From G963666945 sp963666945 (lineage in GTDB: Bacteria; Bacteroidota; Bacteroidia; Bacteroidales; Marinifilaceae): DNA of 64,000 nt. A program made the translations under genes and the position numbers. Positions 8,334 to 17,691 of this stretch are shown in pieces. A model generated the notes under the pieces. It ran no database searches. It was not told where the DNA came from and worked only from the letters and a program-made list of their open reading frames with translations. The stretch is taken from contig CAXXRT010000054.1 in assembly GCA_963666945.2 (NCBI GenBank), positions 3,236 to 67,235 of the forward strand, given 5' to 3'. Each line of letters opens with the position of its first letter. Positions within the stretch are counted from its first letter, which is position 1.

Positions 8334-8568
8334 CTATTCCCTTTTTTTAATACAAGACTCTATCTTTTCTTTATAGTTGTTGTCTGTATAGTCATAAACA
8401 TCGGAATATCCATTTCCAATTTGGATTTGTCATTTTATTACAGTGGATTCAGGTTTAATAAATAGAATAGTGTTTTTTGCATTCAAATGCTGTCTTGTAA
8501 GTAACATATCCTTTTTGTGTAGAAAACGTGGTGGCGGTAATTTTTGTTAAAATTTTAGCGAAAATCAT
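8334..8568 (-). pseudogene. Decayed small gene remnant, family unknown
   Basis: No intact gene lies between 8133 and 9032, but on the minus strand a frame opens with ATG at 8566-8568 and reads ITATTFSTQKGYVTYKTAF before a stop at 8455. A second frame then reads KPESTVIK, a TGA, and IGNGYSDVYDYTDNNYKEK to a stop at 8334-8336. The two pieces look like one small protein broken by a frameshift and a nonsense codon. A terminator-like hairpin lies beyond the end. I do not recognise the family. Confidence 0.35.
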
Positions 8569-8569
8569 A

Positions 8570-8958
8570 CTAAAGTGAAACTTTTTCTAAATTCATAGAT
8601 AATACATATAGTAGTTGAAATAATATTCTTAAGTGAAAATTACTTATAAAAAGGATATATGGGGGAAAGGTTGATTTGTCAATATTTCTGATATGTCGAT
8701 AGAATTGTTCCTGTTGAGATTCTTAATTCATGAATTTCAATAGGTAGGGGAATTAAGGAAACAAAAATTCACTTGGATTTGGATAAAGATGTATAGTATA
8801 TGTATTGCATTGAGGAATATTTGTCTTGATATTCATGTGTTCAGTTGATTTGTTTTCCTGTTTTTTGTGGAAAATAGTGATAGAGGTATTGTAAAAAGCG
8901 GATTTTTACAGAATGTACTGATTTTTAGTATTTTTTAGCCAAAAAAAAGTCTGATGGG
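8570..8958. other. AT-rich gap without recognised feature
   Basis: About 390 bases between the gene remnant and the rpsL promoter. No open frame above 30 codons with protein-like composition, no tRNA and no strong hairpin was seen. It may hold upstream activating sequence for the ribosomal promoter, but nothing specific is visible. Confidence 0.4.
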
Positions 8959-8989
8959 TTTGTTTTTTTAATTATTAACGATATCTTTG
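8959..8989 (+). promoter_or_regulatory. Promoter of the str-S10-spc-alpha block
   Basis: TTTG (8959-8962), exactly 19 bases, then TATCTTTG (8982-8989): a complete Bacteroidota sigma promoter. The predicted start near 8994 gives a leader of about 40 bases before rpsL. A run of nine A's just upstream could act as an UP-like element. It is the only full promoter I see before the 18-kb ribosomal block. Confidence 0.85.
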
Positions 8990-9032
8990 CAGGCCGAAAT
9001 TGTATAATTGTATTTAATTTAAAAGTAATTGT

Positions 9033-9413
9033 ATGCCTACTATTCAACAGTTAGTTAGGAAAGGAAGAACCAGAAAGGTGGAGAAAAGTAAAGCTCCAGC
9101 GCTGGATGCATGTCCTCAGAGAAGAGGGGTATGTGTACGTGTTTACACAACTACTCCAAAGAAGCCAAACTCGGCTATGAGGAAAGTTGCGAGGGTTAGG
9201 TTGACAAACGGAAAAGAAGTGAATGCTTATATTCCAGGAGAAGGTCATAACTTGCAAGAGCACTCGATTGTTCTTATTCGTGGGGGTAGGGTTAAAGACC
9301 TTCCAGGGGTAAGATATCACTTGGTTCGTGGTGCATTAGATGCTTCTGGTGTAGAAGGACGTACTCAGAGACGTTCTAAGTATGGTACGAAAAGACCTAA
9401 GGCTAAGAAGTAA
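9033..9413 (+). CDS. rpsL: 30S ribosomal protein S12
   Basis: 126 residues, decoding-centre protein of the small subunit. TTPKKPNSAMRKVARVRL and GGRVKDLPGVRYHLVRG are the two conserved loops; both lysines whose change gives streptomycin resistance are the wild-type residue. First gene of the block, followed by a 142-base gap before rpsG. Confidence 0.98.
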   Translation: MPTIQQLVRKGRTRKVEKSKAPALDACPQRRGVCVRVYTTTPKKPNSAMRKVARVRLTNGKEVNAYIPGEGHNLQEHSIVLIRGGRVKDLPGVRYHLVRGALDASGVEGRTQRRSKYGTKRPKAKK

Positions 9414-9555
9414 TTTAGTAAGAGTTAAAATTAATGTAGTTAACCGGAGTTAAGTTTATGTTTTGTTCCATGTTGGTTGAGTAAATAATCGTGAGATTGT
9501 TGAAGCAAGTACTATGGACAGCTAAATAACTGAATAACTCGTAAACAAAGAGAAG
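9414..9555 (+). other. rpsL-rpsG intercistronic leader
   Basis: A 142-base spacer inside an otherwise tightly packed operon. It contains short complementary arms (TCCAT near 9467 and ATGGA near 9513) that could fold a stem. In enterobacteria S7 represses translation by binding the S12-S7 spacer; whether that applies here is not known. No promoter match was seen. Confidence 0.3.
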
Positions 9556-10035
9556 ATGAGGAAGTCAAAACCTAAGAAGAGAATTTTGCTGCCGGACCCA
9601 AAATTTAATGATGTTTTGGTGACAAGATTCGTAAATGACCTTATGGTTGATGGTAAAAAAACTCTGGCTTTTAATATTTTTTACAACGCTTTGGAAATCG
9701 TTGATGAAAAATTAGCCAAGAAGGAAGAAAAGGGTGCTTTAGAAATTTGGAAAAAAGCGCTAGAAAATGTTACTCCAAGCGTTGAGGTTAAATCTCGTCG
9801 TGTTGGAGGTGCTACATTCCAGGTTCCTATGGAAATCAGACCTTCAAGAAAGATCTCTATTTCTATTAAAAATATGATTTTGTTTGCTCGTAAGAGATCC
9901 GGTCGTTCAATGGCTGAGAAATTATCTGCTGAAATCATGTCTGCCTATAAGGAAGAGGGAGGGGCATTTAAGAAGAAAGAGGATACACATAGAATGGCAG
10001 AGGCCAACAGGGCATTTGCTCATTTTAGATTTTAA
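9556..10035 (+). CDS. rpsG: 30S ribosomal protein S7
   Basis: 159 residues, primary binder of the 16S rRNA 3' major domain. Conserved MRKSKPKKR start, GGATFQVPMEIRP loop and the C-terminal HRMAEANRAFAHFRF. 12 bases separate it from fusA. Confidence 0.98.
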   Translation: MRKSKPKKRILLPDPKFNDVLVTRFVNDLMVDGKKTLAFNIFYNALEIVDEKLAKKEEKGALEIWKKALENVTPSVEVKSRRVGGATFQVPMEIRPSRKISISIKNMILFARKRSGRSMAEKLSAEIMSAYKEEGGAFKKKEDTHRMAEANRAFAHFRF

Positions 10036-10047
10036 TAAGAGAGAGAC

Positions 10048-12168
10048 ATGGCAAAGAGAGATTTAAGATTTACTAGAAATATCGGTATCATGGCGCATAT
10101 CGATGCTGGTAAGACAACGACTACTGAGCGTATTTTATTTTATACTGGTGTTAATCACAAGATAGGTGAGACACATGATGGTTCAGCAACAATGGACTGG
10201 ATGGAGCAGGAGCAGGAAAGAGGTATTACAATTACATCTGCTGCGACTACATGTTTCTGGAATTTTGAAGATAATCAGTATAAAGTAAACATTATTGACA
10301 CTCCGGGACACGTTGACTTTACTGTTGAAGTAGAGCGTTCTCTAAGGGTATTGGATGGAGCTGTAGCTCTTTTCTGTGCCGTTGGTGGTGTTGAGGCACA
10401 ATCAGAAACTGTATGGCGCCAGGCTAACAAATATGGTGTACCAAGAATCGCTTTCGTAAACAAGATGGACCGTTCGGGTGCAGATTTCTACAAAGCAGTT
10501 CGTGAAATTGAAGAAAAACTTGGTTCTAATCCAGTACCTCTTCAGATTCCTATAGGTGTTGAAGAATCTTTTCAAGGGGTTGTTGACCTAATTGAAATGA
10601 AGGCTGTAGTATGGCATGATGATGCTGATCTTGGTTCGACATATACTTTGGAGGATATTCCTGCTGACCTTATTGATGAGGCAGAAGAGTGGAGAGGGAA
10701 ACTTATTGAGGCAGTTGCTGTACAGGATGAAGCTTTATTAGATAGATATTTTGAAGATCCTGATTCTATTACAGTCGACCAGGTGAAGGAGGCTATCCGT
10801 AAGGCTACAATCGCTATGGATATTGTTCCTGTTCTTTGTGGATCTGCATTTAAGAATAAAGGTGTTCAGAGACTTTTGGATGCTACAATATCATTCCTTC
10901 CATCTCCATTGGATAAGGGCCAGCTTATTGGTAATGAGCCAGGAGATGAGGAGACTGAAATTTTGGTTAATCCTGATTCTGATGAACCTCTTGTTGCTTT
11001 AGCATTTAAAATTGCAACAGATCCATTCGTTGGTCGTCTATGTTTTACCAGAATATATTCAGGTAAAATAGAAGCAGGTTCCTATATATACAATGCAAGG
11101 ACTGGTAGAAAAGAGAGAATTTCTCGTCTTTATCAGATGCATTCAAATAAACAGCAGCCAAAAGACGTAATTGAGGCTGGTGATATTTGTGCTTGTGTTG
11201 GTTTTAAAGATATTAGAACAGGTGATACTCTTTGTGAGGTAGGTCGTCCTGTTGAGCTTGAATCTATGACATTCCCAGAACCAGTAATCGGTATTGCTAT
11301 TGAGCCTCTTACTCAGAAAGATACTGATAAACTTGGAATGGCATTAGGAAAACTAGCAGAAGAAGATCCTACTTTTAGAGTTAAAACTGATGAAGATTCA
11401 GGTCAGACTGTTATTAGTGGTATGGGTGAGCTTCATCTTGATATCATTCTTGATCGTTTGAAACGTGAGTTTAAGGTAGAATGTAATCAGGGTGCGCCTC
11501 AGGTTGCTTATAAGGAAGCTATCACTAAGATGGTTGAACAAAGAGAAGTGTTTAAAAAGCAGTCTGGTGGTCGTGGTAAATTTGCTGATATTCAGTTCCG
11601 TATTGGCCCTGTTGATGCAAGTTTCGAAGGGACAGGATTACAGTTTGTTGATGAAATTAAAGGTGGAAATATTCCCAAAGAATTTATTCCTTCTGTTCAA
11701 AAAGGGTTTACTGAGGCTTTGGCTAATGGTGTGTTAGCTGGCTTTAATGTTGACTCAGTAAAAGTTGTATTGTTTGACGGTTCGTTTCACCCAGTTGACT
11801 CTGACCAACTTTCATTTGAGATGGCTGCAAAAATGGGATTCAAGAGTGCATGTGCTAAAGCCTCGCCTGTATTACTTGAACCTATCATGAAGTTGGAAGT
11901 AGTTACCCCAGAAGAGTATATGGGTGACATTATCGGAGACCTTAACCGTAGAAGGGGACAGATCGAAGGTATGGAATCAAAACATGGTGCTCGCGTTGTT
12001 AATGCATTAGTTCCACTTTCTGAGCAATTCGGATATGTGACTGTATTAAGAACACTATCTTCAGGTAGAGCTACTTCATCTATGGAATTTGAGAAATATG
12101 CTGAAGTACCTAAGGGAATAGCCAAAGAGGTAGTAGAGAAAATGAATGGAAGAGTAGATTTATTATAA
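10048..12168 (+). CDS. fusA: Elongation factor G
   Basis: 706-residue translational GTPase that moves tRNA and mRNA through the ribosome. P-loop AHIDAGKT (about residues 17-24), switch region RGITITSAATT, DTPGHVDF, NKMD and the domain IV/V signatures are all present. As usual in Bacteroidota, tuf does not follow it; rpsJ comes next after 16 bases. Confidence 0.98.
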   Translation: MAKRDLRFTRNIGIMAHIDAGKTTTTERILFYTGVNHKIGETHDGSATMDWMEQEQERGITITSAATTCFWNFEDNQYKVNIIDTPGHVDFTVEVERSLRVLDGAVALFCAVGGVEAQSETVWRQANKYGVPRIAFVNKMDRSGADFYKAVREIEEKLGSNPVPLQIPIGVEESFQGVVDLIEMKAVVWHDDADLGSTYTLEDIPADLIDEAEEWRGKLIEAVAVQDEALLDRYFEDPDSITVDQVKEAIRKATIAMDIVPVLCGSAFKNKGVQRLLDATISFLPSPLDKGQLIGNEPGDEETEILVNPDSDEPLVALAFKIATDPFVGRLCFTRIYSGKIEAGSYIYNARTGRKERISRLYQMHSNKQQPKDVIEAGDICACVGFKDIRTGDTLCEVGRPVELESMTFPEPVIGIAIEPLTQKDTDKLGMALGKLAEEDPTFRVKTDEDSGQTVISGMGELHLDIILDRLKREFKVECNQGAPQVAYKEAITKMVEQREVFKKQSGGRGKFADIQFRIGPVDASFEGTGLQFVDEIKGGNIPKEFIPSVQKGFTEALANGVLAGFNVDSVKVVLFDGSFHPVDSDQLSFEMAAKMGFKSACAKASPVLLEPIMKLEVVTPEEYMGDIIGDLNRRRGQIEGMESKHGARVVNALVPLSEQFGYVTVLRTLSSGRATSSMEFEKYAEVPKGIAKEVVEKMNGRVDLL

Positions 12169-12184
12169 TATAAGTTAAATTATC

Positions 12185-12490
12185 ATGAGCCAAAAGATTA
12201 GAATTAAACTTAAATCTTACGATCATAACTTAGTAGATAAATCTGCTGAGAAGATTGTGAAGACTGTAAAGGCTACCGGAGCAGTTGTTAGTGGTCCTAT
12301 ACCATTGCCAACTAATAAAAGGATTTTTACTGTAAACCGTTCTACTTTTGTGAACAAAAAGAGTAGAGAACAGTTTCAGTTATCATCTTTTAAGAGACTA
12401 ATCGATATTTATAGCTCTACAGCTAATACTATCGATGCTCTTATGAAGTTGGAGCTGCCTAGTGGTGTTGAAGTTGAGATTAAAGTTTGA
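12185..12490 (+). CDS. rpsJ: 30S ribosomal protein S10
   Basis: 101 residues. Start SQKIRIKLKSYDHNLVD and the GPIPLPTNK loop identify it. First gene of the S10 part, here joined directly to the str part. A small stem-loop, GCGAC (12494-12498) / GTCGC (12509-12513), follows its stop, before rplC. Confidence 0.98.
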   Translation: MSQKIRIKLKSYDHNLVDKSAEKIVKTVKATGAVVSGPIPLPTNKRIFTVNRSTFVNKKSREQFQLSSFKRLIDIYSSTANTIDALMKLELPSGVEVEIKV

Positions 12491-12493
12491 TGA

Positions 12494-12513
12494 GCGACGA
12501 AAACCTATGTCGC
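12494..12513 (+). other. Small stem-loop between rpsJ and rplC
   Basis: 5-bp perfect stem GCGAC/GTCGC with a 10-base loop in the 53-base spacer after rpsJ. It could be a ribosomal-protein binding site or a processing signal; the stem is too short to be sure it is more than chance. Confidence 0.25.
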
Positions 12514-12543
12514 AATTAAAGTAAAATTTAAAAAAAGAGAAAA

Positions 12544-13161
12544 ATGCCAGGTTTAATTGGAAAAAAAGTCGGAATGACTTCCGTGTTCAGTGCCGAGGGA
12601 AAAAATATTCCATGCACTGTTATTGAGGCTGGTCCATGTGTGGTAACTCAGATTAAAACATTGGAAAATGATGGTTACCAAGCTGTTCAGTTGGGTTTTG
12701 AAGATAAAAAAGAAAAACACACAACTAAGCCGCTAAATGGACACTTTAAAAAGGCAGGCACTGCTCCTAAGAAGAAACTTGTAGAGTTTTCAGGTTATGA
12801 GGAGGATTACAATTTAGGAGATGAAATTAATGTAGAACTTTTCAACGGAGCACGTTTTGTTGATGTTTCTGGATTATCTAAAGGAAAAGGATTCCAGGGT
12901 GTTGTTAAAAGACATGGTTTCCGTGGTGTAGGTGATGCAACCCATGGTCAGCACAACCGTTTACGTGCACCAGGTTCTATCGGAGCATGTTCTACTCCTT
13001 CAAGGGTTTTTAAAGGTTTAAGAATGGCTGGAAGAACAGGTGGAGACACTGTTACTGTTCAGAATCTTGAAATTTTAAAAGTGATACCTGAAAACAATTT
13101 ATTATTAGTTAAGGGCTCTGTACCAGGAGCAAAAGGTTCATACTTAATTATTGAGAAGTAA
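12544..13161 (+). CDS. rplC: 50S ribosomal protein L3
   Basis: 205 residues. MPGLIGKKVGMTSVF start and the central loop GFQGVVKRHGFRG followed by GDATHGQHNRLRAPGSIG that reaches the peptidyl transferase centre. Its stop overlaps the rplD start by one base. Confidence 0.98.
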   Translation: MPGLIGKKVGMTSVFSAEGKNIPCTVIEAGPCVVTQIKTLENDGYQAVQLGFEDKKEKHTTKPLNGHFKKAGTAPKKKLVEFSGYEEDYNLGDEINVELFNGARFVDVSGLSKGKGFQGVVKRHGFRGVGDATHGQHNRLRAPGSIGACSTPSRVFKGLRMAGRTGGDTVTVQNLEILKVIPENNLLLVKGSVPGAKGSYLIIEK

Positions 13162-13796
13162 TGGAGTTAAGTGTATTTAATATCGCAGGACAGGAAACAG
13201 GCCGCAAAGTTGAGCTAAACGAAGCCATCTTTGGAGTTGAGCCTAATGAACATGCTATTTACCTTGACGTTAAACAGTACTTGGCAAATCAGCGTCAGGG
13301 TACTCATAAAGCGAAAGAAAGAGGTGAAATAGCAGGGAGTACTGCTAAACTGAAAAAGCAAAAAGGTACTGGTACAGCCAGGGCTGGTAGTATTAAGTCA
13401 CCATTGTTTAGAGGAGGAGGCCGAGTATTCGGACCAAGACCAAGAAATTATGGTTTTAAACTAAATAAAAAGCTTAAACAGTTGGCTCGTAAGTCTGCTT
13501 TGAGTATTAAAGCTCAGAACAATGGCTTAACAGTTGTTGAGGACTTTAATCTGGAAGCTCCTAAAACTAGAAGTTTAGTAGAGATTGTAAATAATCTTAA
13601 GATTGAAGGAAGTAGAAGGTTACTTTTAGTTTTAAACGAGGCTAATGAAAATATATATTTGTCGTCTCGTAACCTACAAAATGTGGATGTAGTTCGTGTT
13701 AATGATCTTTCTACATACACTATTATGAAAGCTTCGGCAATTTTGTTTGTTGAGAGCTCAGTTGAGGGGTTAAACGAGATATTCAAGCTAAATTAA
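13161..13796 (+). CDS. rplD: 50S ribosomal protein L4
   Basis: 211 residues. The exit-tunnel loop is seen as KQKGTGTARAGSIKSPLFRG followed by GRVFGPRPRNY (about residues 67-97). In enterobacteria L4 also represses the S10 operon; no such leader was recognised here. Confidence 0.98.
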   Translation: MELSVFNIAGQETGRKVELNEAIFGVEPNEHAIYLDVKQYLANQRQGTHKAKERGEIAGSTAKLKKQKGTGTARAGSIKSPLFRGGGRVFGPRPRNYGFKLNKKLKQLARKSALSIKAQNNGLTVVEDFNLEAPKTRSLVEIVNNLKIEGSRRLLLVLNEANENIYLSSRNLQNVDVVRVNDLSTYTIMKASAILFVESSVEGLNEIFKLN

Positions 13797-13806
13797 TTTT
13801 AGAAAG

Positions 13807-14097
13807 ATGGAAATAATTGTAAAGCCCATAGTAACTGAGAAGATGACTGATCTAGGCGAGAAACTTAATCGCTTTGCATTTGTTGTTAACAAAGATGCTA
13901 ACAAAATAGAGATCAAAAAAGCAGTTGAGGAAATGTATGATGTTAATGTTCTTTCTGTAAATACTATGAATTACCAGGGTAAGGCTAAAAGTCGTTACAC
14001 AAAGGCTGGTATGATTAGTGGGAGAACTAATTCATTCAAGAAGGCAATTGTTACATTAAATGAAGGTGATAGTATTGATTTTTTTAGCAATATTTAA
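13807..14097 (+). CDS. rplW: 50S ribosomal protein L23
   Basis: 96 residues with the start IIVKPIVTEKMTDLGE and VNVLSVNTMNYQGK. It sits at the tunnel exit and docks trigger factor and SRP. Confidence 0.97.
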   Translation: MEIIVKPIVTEKMTDLGEKLNRFAFVVNKDANKIEIKKAVEEMYDVNVLSVNTMNYQGKAKSRYTKAGMISGRTNSFKKAIVTLNEGDSIDFFSNI

Positions 14098-14102
14098 GTA
14101 AA

Positions 14103-14927
14103 ATGGCTGTAAGAAAATTAAACCCTGTAACTCCTGGTCAGAGACATAAGGTTGTTAATACCTTTGATCAGGTAACTACAGACAAACCTGAAAAATCATT
14201 GTTAAGACCTAAGAGTAAGTCTGGTGGACGTAATAACACCGGAAAAATGACAATGAGATATATAGGTGGAGGTCACAAAAAGCGATACAGAGTTATCGAC
14301 TTTAAGAGGGAAAAAGACAATATACCTGCAAGAGTTACTACTATTGAGTACGATCCAAACCGTACTGCACGTATTGCTCTATTGGTATATGCTGATGGTG
14401 AAAAACGTTATATCCTTGCTCCTAACGGATTACAAGTTGGACAAACTCTTATGAGTGGAGAGACTGTAGCTCCTGAGCTTGGAAACTCGTTGCCATTAGA
14501 AAAAATTCCTTTAGGAACTATTGTACACAATATTGAGTTAAGACCTGGACAAGGTGGAGTAATGGCACGTAGTGCCGGAGCTTATGCTCAGTTAGTGTCT
14601 AGAGACGGGAAGTACGCGTTTATTAAGTTACCTTCTGGTGAAGTGCGTATGATACTTAAAACATGTAAGGCTACTGTAGGTACAGTTTCTAACTCTGATC
14701 ACGGACTTGAACGTTCTGGTAAAGCAGGTCGTACACGTTGGATGGGTAGAAGACCTAGAGTAAGAGGTGTAGTTATGAACCCAGTTGATCACCCAATGGG
14801 TGGAGGTGAAGGAAAGAATTCCGGAGGACATCCACGTTCAAGAACTGGTGTATTGGCAAAAGGTTATAAGACAAGAGCACCTAAGAAAGCCTCAAGTAAG
14901 TATATTGTTGAAAGAAGGAAAAAATAA
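14103..14927 (+). CDS. rplB: 50S ribosomal protein L2
   Basis: 274 residues, near the peptidyl transferase centre. Shows the family signature MNPVDHPMGGGEGK with its conserved histidine, preceded by GKAGRTRWMGRRPRVRG. Confidence 0.98.
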   Translation: MAVRKLNPVTPGQRHKVVNTFDQVTTDKPEKSLLRPKSKSGGRNNTGKMTMRYIGGGHKKRYRVIDFKREKDNIPARVTTIEYDPNRTARIALLVYADGEKRYILAPNGLQVGQTLMSGETVAPELGNSLPLEKIPLGTIVHNIELRPGQGGVMARSAGAYAQLVSRDGKYAFIKLPSGEVRMILKTCKATVGTVSNSDHGLERSGKAGRTRWMGRRPRVRGVVMNPVDHPMGGGEGKNSGGHPRSRTGVLAKGYKTRAPKKASSKYIVERRKK

Positions 14928-14942
14928 CTTAATAGATAGAGT

Positions 14943-15215
14943 ATGAGTCGTTCGTTAAAAAAAGGCCCTTTTATTGACTTCAAGCTTGAGAAAAAAGTTA
15001 TAGCTATGAGCGAGTCGGGCAAAAAGTCTGTGATTAAAACATGGGCTCGCCGTTCTATTATTTCTCCTGACTTTGTAGGTCATACTTTTGCTGTGCATAA
15101 CGGTAATAAGTTTATACCTGTTTATGTTACTGAAAACATGGTAGGGCATAAGCTTGGTGAATTTGCGCCAACACGCACATTTAGAGGTCATGCAGATAAG
15201 AAAAAGAAGAAGTAA
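14943..15215 (+). CDS. rpsS: 30S ribosomal protein S19
   Basis: 90 residues. SRSLKKGPFIDFKL start and the C-terminal GHKLGEFAPTRTFRGH signature. Confidence 0.98.
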   Translation: MSRSLKKGPFIDFKLEKKVIAMSESGKKSVIKTWARRSIISPDFVGHTFAVHNGNKFIPVYVTENMVGHKLGEFAPTRTFRGHADKKKKK

Positions 15216-15253
15216 TGCATGACAAGTATAAACTATAATGAAGAAGTAGTAAA

Positions 15254-15673
15254 ATGGGTGCAAGAAAAAGATTAAGAGCTAATCAGATAAAAGAGGACAA
15301 GAAAAAGAAATCATTCGCAATATTGCGTAATTGTCCTACATCCCCTCGAAAAATGAGGCTTATTGCCGATATGGTAAGGGGAATGGATGTGAACAAAGCT
15401 TTGGACGCATTAAGATTTTGTCCAAAAGAGGCTTCTAACCGTATGGAAAAATTGTTGCTCTCTGCTATTGCTAACTGGCAATTGAAGAATGAAGGAGAGA
15501 GACTTGAAGATAGTGGTCTTTATATAAAAGAAGTATATGTTGATTCGGCAAGAATGCTGAAGAGACTTAGGCCAGCTCCTCAAGGTAGGGCACATAGAAT
15601 CCGTAAGAGATCAAATCATGTTACATTAACCTTAGGTAGTAAAACTGCTGGGGATAATATTACTAAAGAATAA
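15254..15673 (+). CDS. rplV: 50S ribosomal protein L22
   Basis: 139 residues; tunnel-wall protein. Core LRNCPTSPRKMRLIADMVRG and the beta-hairpin end RLRPAPQGRAHRIRKRSNH are clear. The roughly 20-residue basic N-terminal extension compared with E. coli L22 is usual in this phylum. Confidence 0.97.
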   Translation: MGARKRLRANQIKEDKKKKSFAILRNCPTSPRKMRLIADMVRGMDVNKALDALRFCPKEASNRMEKLLLSAIANWQLKNEGERLEDSGLYIKEVYVDSARMLKRLRPAPQGRAHRIRKRSNHVTLTLGSKTAGDNITKE

Positions 15674-15678
15674 TTTGT

Positions 15679-16377
15679 ATGGGACAGAAAGTTAATCCTA
15701 TAGGAAACAGGTTAGGAATCACCAGAGGGTGGGATTCTAACTGGTTCGGCGGAAAAAACTACGGTGATAAGCTTGTTGAGGACTATCAAATAAGAAAATA
15801 TCTTAATGCACGTTTAGCTAAAGCTAGCATATCAAAGATTATCATCGATAGAACCCTTAAGTTGATTACAATAACTATAAGTACTGCTCGTCCAGGTATT
15901 ATTATCGGTAAAGGTGGTCAAGAGGTTGATAAACTTAAGGAAGAGTTAAAAAAGATTACTGATAAGGAAGTTCAAATTAATATATTTGAGATTAAACGTC
16001 CTGAATTAGACGCTGTTATTGTTGCTAATAATATTGCTCGTCAGATTGAAGGGCGTGTTGCTTATCGTAGAGCTGTTAAAATGGCCATTGCTTCTACTAT
16101 TAGGATGGGAGCAGAAGGTATCAAAGTATTGGTATCTGGTCGTCTTAATGGAGCTGAGATGGCAAGATCTGAAATGTATAAAGAAGGAAGAACTCCCCTT
16201 CATACATTAAGAGCCGATATCGATTACTGTCATGCAGAAGCACTAACTACCTATGGTATGATAGGTGTGAAAGTATGGATTTGCAAAGGTGAAGTTTTTG
16301 GAAAGCGTGATTTATCAGCAAGCTTCGCTGCAAAAGAGAGTAAATCGAAAAAAGGAACTAAGAGAAGAAGAAAATAG
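15679..16377 (+). CDS. rpsC: 30S ribosomal protein S3
   Basis: 232 residues. N-terminal MGQKVNPIGNRLGITRGWDS, KH domain motif PGIIIGKGGQEV and the C-terminal GVKVWICKGEV, at the mRNA entry site. Confidence 0.98.
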   Translation: MGQKVNPIGNRLGITRGWDSNWFGGKNYGDKLVEDYQIRKYLNARLAKASISKIIIDRTLKLITITISTARPGIIIGKGGQEVDKLKEELKKITDKEVQINIFEIKRPELDAVIVANNIARQIEGRVAYRRAVKMAIASTIRMGAEGIKVLVSGRLNGAEMARSEMYKEGRTPLHTLRADIDYCHAEALTTYGMIGVKVWICKGEVFGKRDLSASFAAKESKSKKGTKRRRK

Positions 16378-16402
16378 TCTTTTGATTTTAAAGTAAAGTA
16401 CT

Positions 16403-16834
16403 ATGTTACAACCTAAGAGGACAAAATTTAGAAGACAACAGAAGGGAAGAATGAAGGGGGATGCCCAAAGAGGTAATCAACTTGCATTTGGATCTTTTGG
16501 GATCAAGGCACTGGAATCAAAGTGGATTACCGGTCGTCAGATAGAAGCTGCTCGTGTTGCTGTTACCAGATATATGCAAAGACAAGGTCAGATATGGATT
16601 CGTGTCTTTCCTGATAAGCCAATAACTAAGAAGCCTGCAGAAGTTAGGATGGGTAAAGGTAAAGGTTCGCCAGAAGGATTTGTTGCTCCTGTTACCCCGG
16701 GTCGAATTCTTTTTGAAGCGGAAGGTGTACCTTACGAAATAGCTAAGGAAGCTTTGCGTTTGGCTGCCCAAAAACTTCCAGTTACAACTAAGTTTGTGGT
16801 AAGACGTGATTATGTTGAAAATTCAAATGATTAA
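16403..16834 (+). CDS. rplP: 50S ribosomal protein L16
   Basis: 143 residues. LQPKRTKFRRQQKGR start, RMGKGKGSPEGFVAPV and GRILFEAEGV are conserved. Confidence 0.98.
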   Translation: MLQPKRTKFRRQQKGRMKGDAQRGNQLAFGSFGIKALESKWITGRQIEAARVAVTRYMQRQGQIWIRVFPDKPITKKPAEVRMGKGKGSPEGFVAPVTPGRILFEAEGVPYEIAKEALRLAAQKLPVTTKFVVRRDYVENSND

Positions 16835-16836
16835 TT

Positions 16837-17034
16837 ATGAAGAATTCAGAAATTAAAGAACTAACCACTAACGAGTTAATGGAAAGAGTTGAAGCCGAAA
16901 GAGCAGCCTTAACTCGTATGAAGATTAATCATGCGGTTTCTCCATTGGAAAACCCTATGCAGATCAGAGCAATAAGAAGAAATGTTTCTAGATTGTTGAC
17001 TGAATTGCGCAAGAGAGAATTAACTGAAAAGTAG
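16837..17034 (+). CDS. rpmC: 50S ribosomal protein L29
   Basis: 65-residue helical hairpin protein; EIKELTTNELMERVE and PMQIRAIRRNVSRLLTEL. The ATG is 2 bases after the rplP stop. Confidence 0.97.
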   Translation: MKNSEIKELTTNELMERVEAERAALTRMKINHAVSPLENPMQIRAIRRNVSRLLTELRKRELTEK

Positions 17035-17043
17035 TAAAGAGCA

Positions 17044-17304
17044 ATGGAAAACAAGAGAAATTTAAGAAAAGAGCGAATCGGGGTAGTGGTTAGCAATAAA
17101 ATGGAAAAAACTATTACTGTTGCTGTTCACACTAAAGAAAAACACCGTATCTACGGTAAATTCGTGAACAAAACCAAAAAATTCGCTGCCCATGATGAAA
17201 ACAATGCTTGTAACATCGGGGACACAGTAAAAATAATGGAAACCCGTCCATTGAGCAAAAATAAATGCTGGAGATTAGTTGAAATCATTGAAAGAGCGAA
17301 GTAA
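17044..17304 (+). CDS. rpsQ: 30S ribosomal protein S17
   Basis: 86 residues. RKERIGVVVSNKMEKTITV and GDTVKIMETRPLSKNKCWRL, the OB-fold signatures of S17. Confidence 0.97.
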   Translation: MENKRNLRKERIGVVVSNKMEKTITVAVHTKEKHRIYGKFVNKTKKFAAHDENNACNIGDTVKIMETRPLSKNKCWRLVEIIERAK

Positions 17305-17306
17305 CC

Positions 17307-17672
17307 ATGATACAACAAGAAAGTAGACTGGCAGTTGCAGATAACAGTGGCGCAAAAGAAGTTTTATGTATTCGAGTACTTGGTGGTACTAAGAAAAGAT
17401 ATGCTTCCATAGGTGACAAAATAGTTGTTACCGTAAAAAACGCCCTGCCTGGCAGTGATATGAAAAAAGGTACTGTTAGTAAAGCAGTAGTTGTTCGTAC
17501 CAAAAAGGAGATCAGACGTGCGGACGGATCTTATATCCGTTTTGACGAGAATGCATGTGTATTGTTAAATACTGCTGGAGAAATCCGTGGAACACGTATT
17601 TTTGGCCCAGTTGCCAGAGAATTGCGTGAAAACTTTACAAAAATTGTATCTCTGGCTCCAGAGGTATTGTAA
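17307..17672 (+). CDS. rplN: 50S ribosomal protein L14
   Basis: 121 residues, start MIQQESRLAVADNSGAKE, and FDENACVLLN with GTRIFGPVARELR. 2 bases after rpsQ. Confidence 0.98.
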   Translation: MIQQESRLAVADNSGAKEVLCIRVLGGTKKRYASIGDKIVVTVKNALPGSDMKKGTVSKAVVVRTKKEIRRADGSYIRFDENACVLLNTAGEIRGTRIFGPVARELRENFTKIVSLAPEVL

Positions 17673-17691
17673 TCTTTAAAATTACCGAGTA

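Noticed and set aside
12169..12184. Missing tuf gene after fusA taken as a deletion
   Set aside because: Absence of tuf at this place is normal for Bacteroidota; it is usually encoded elsewhere.
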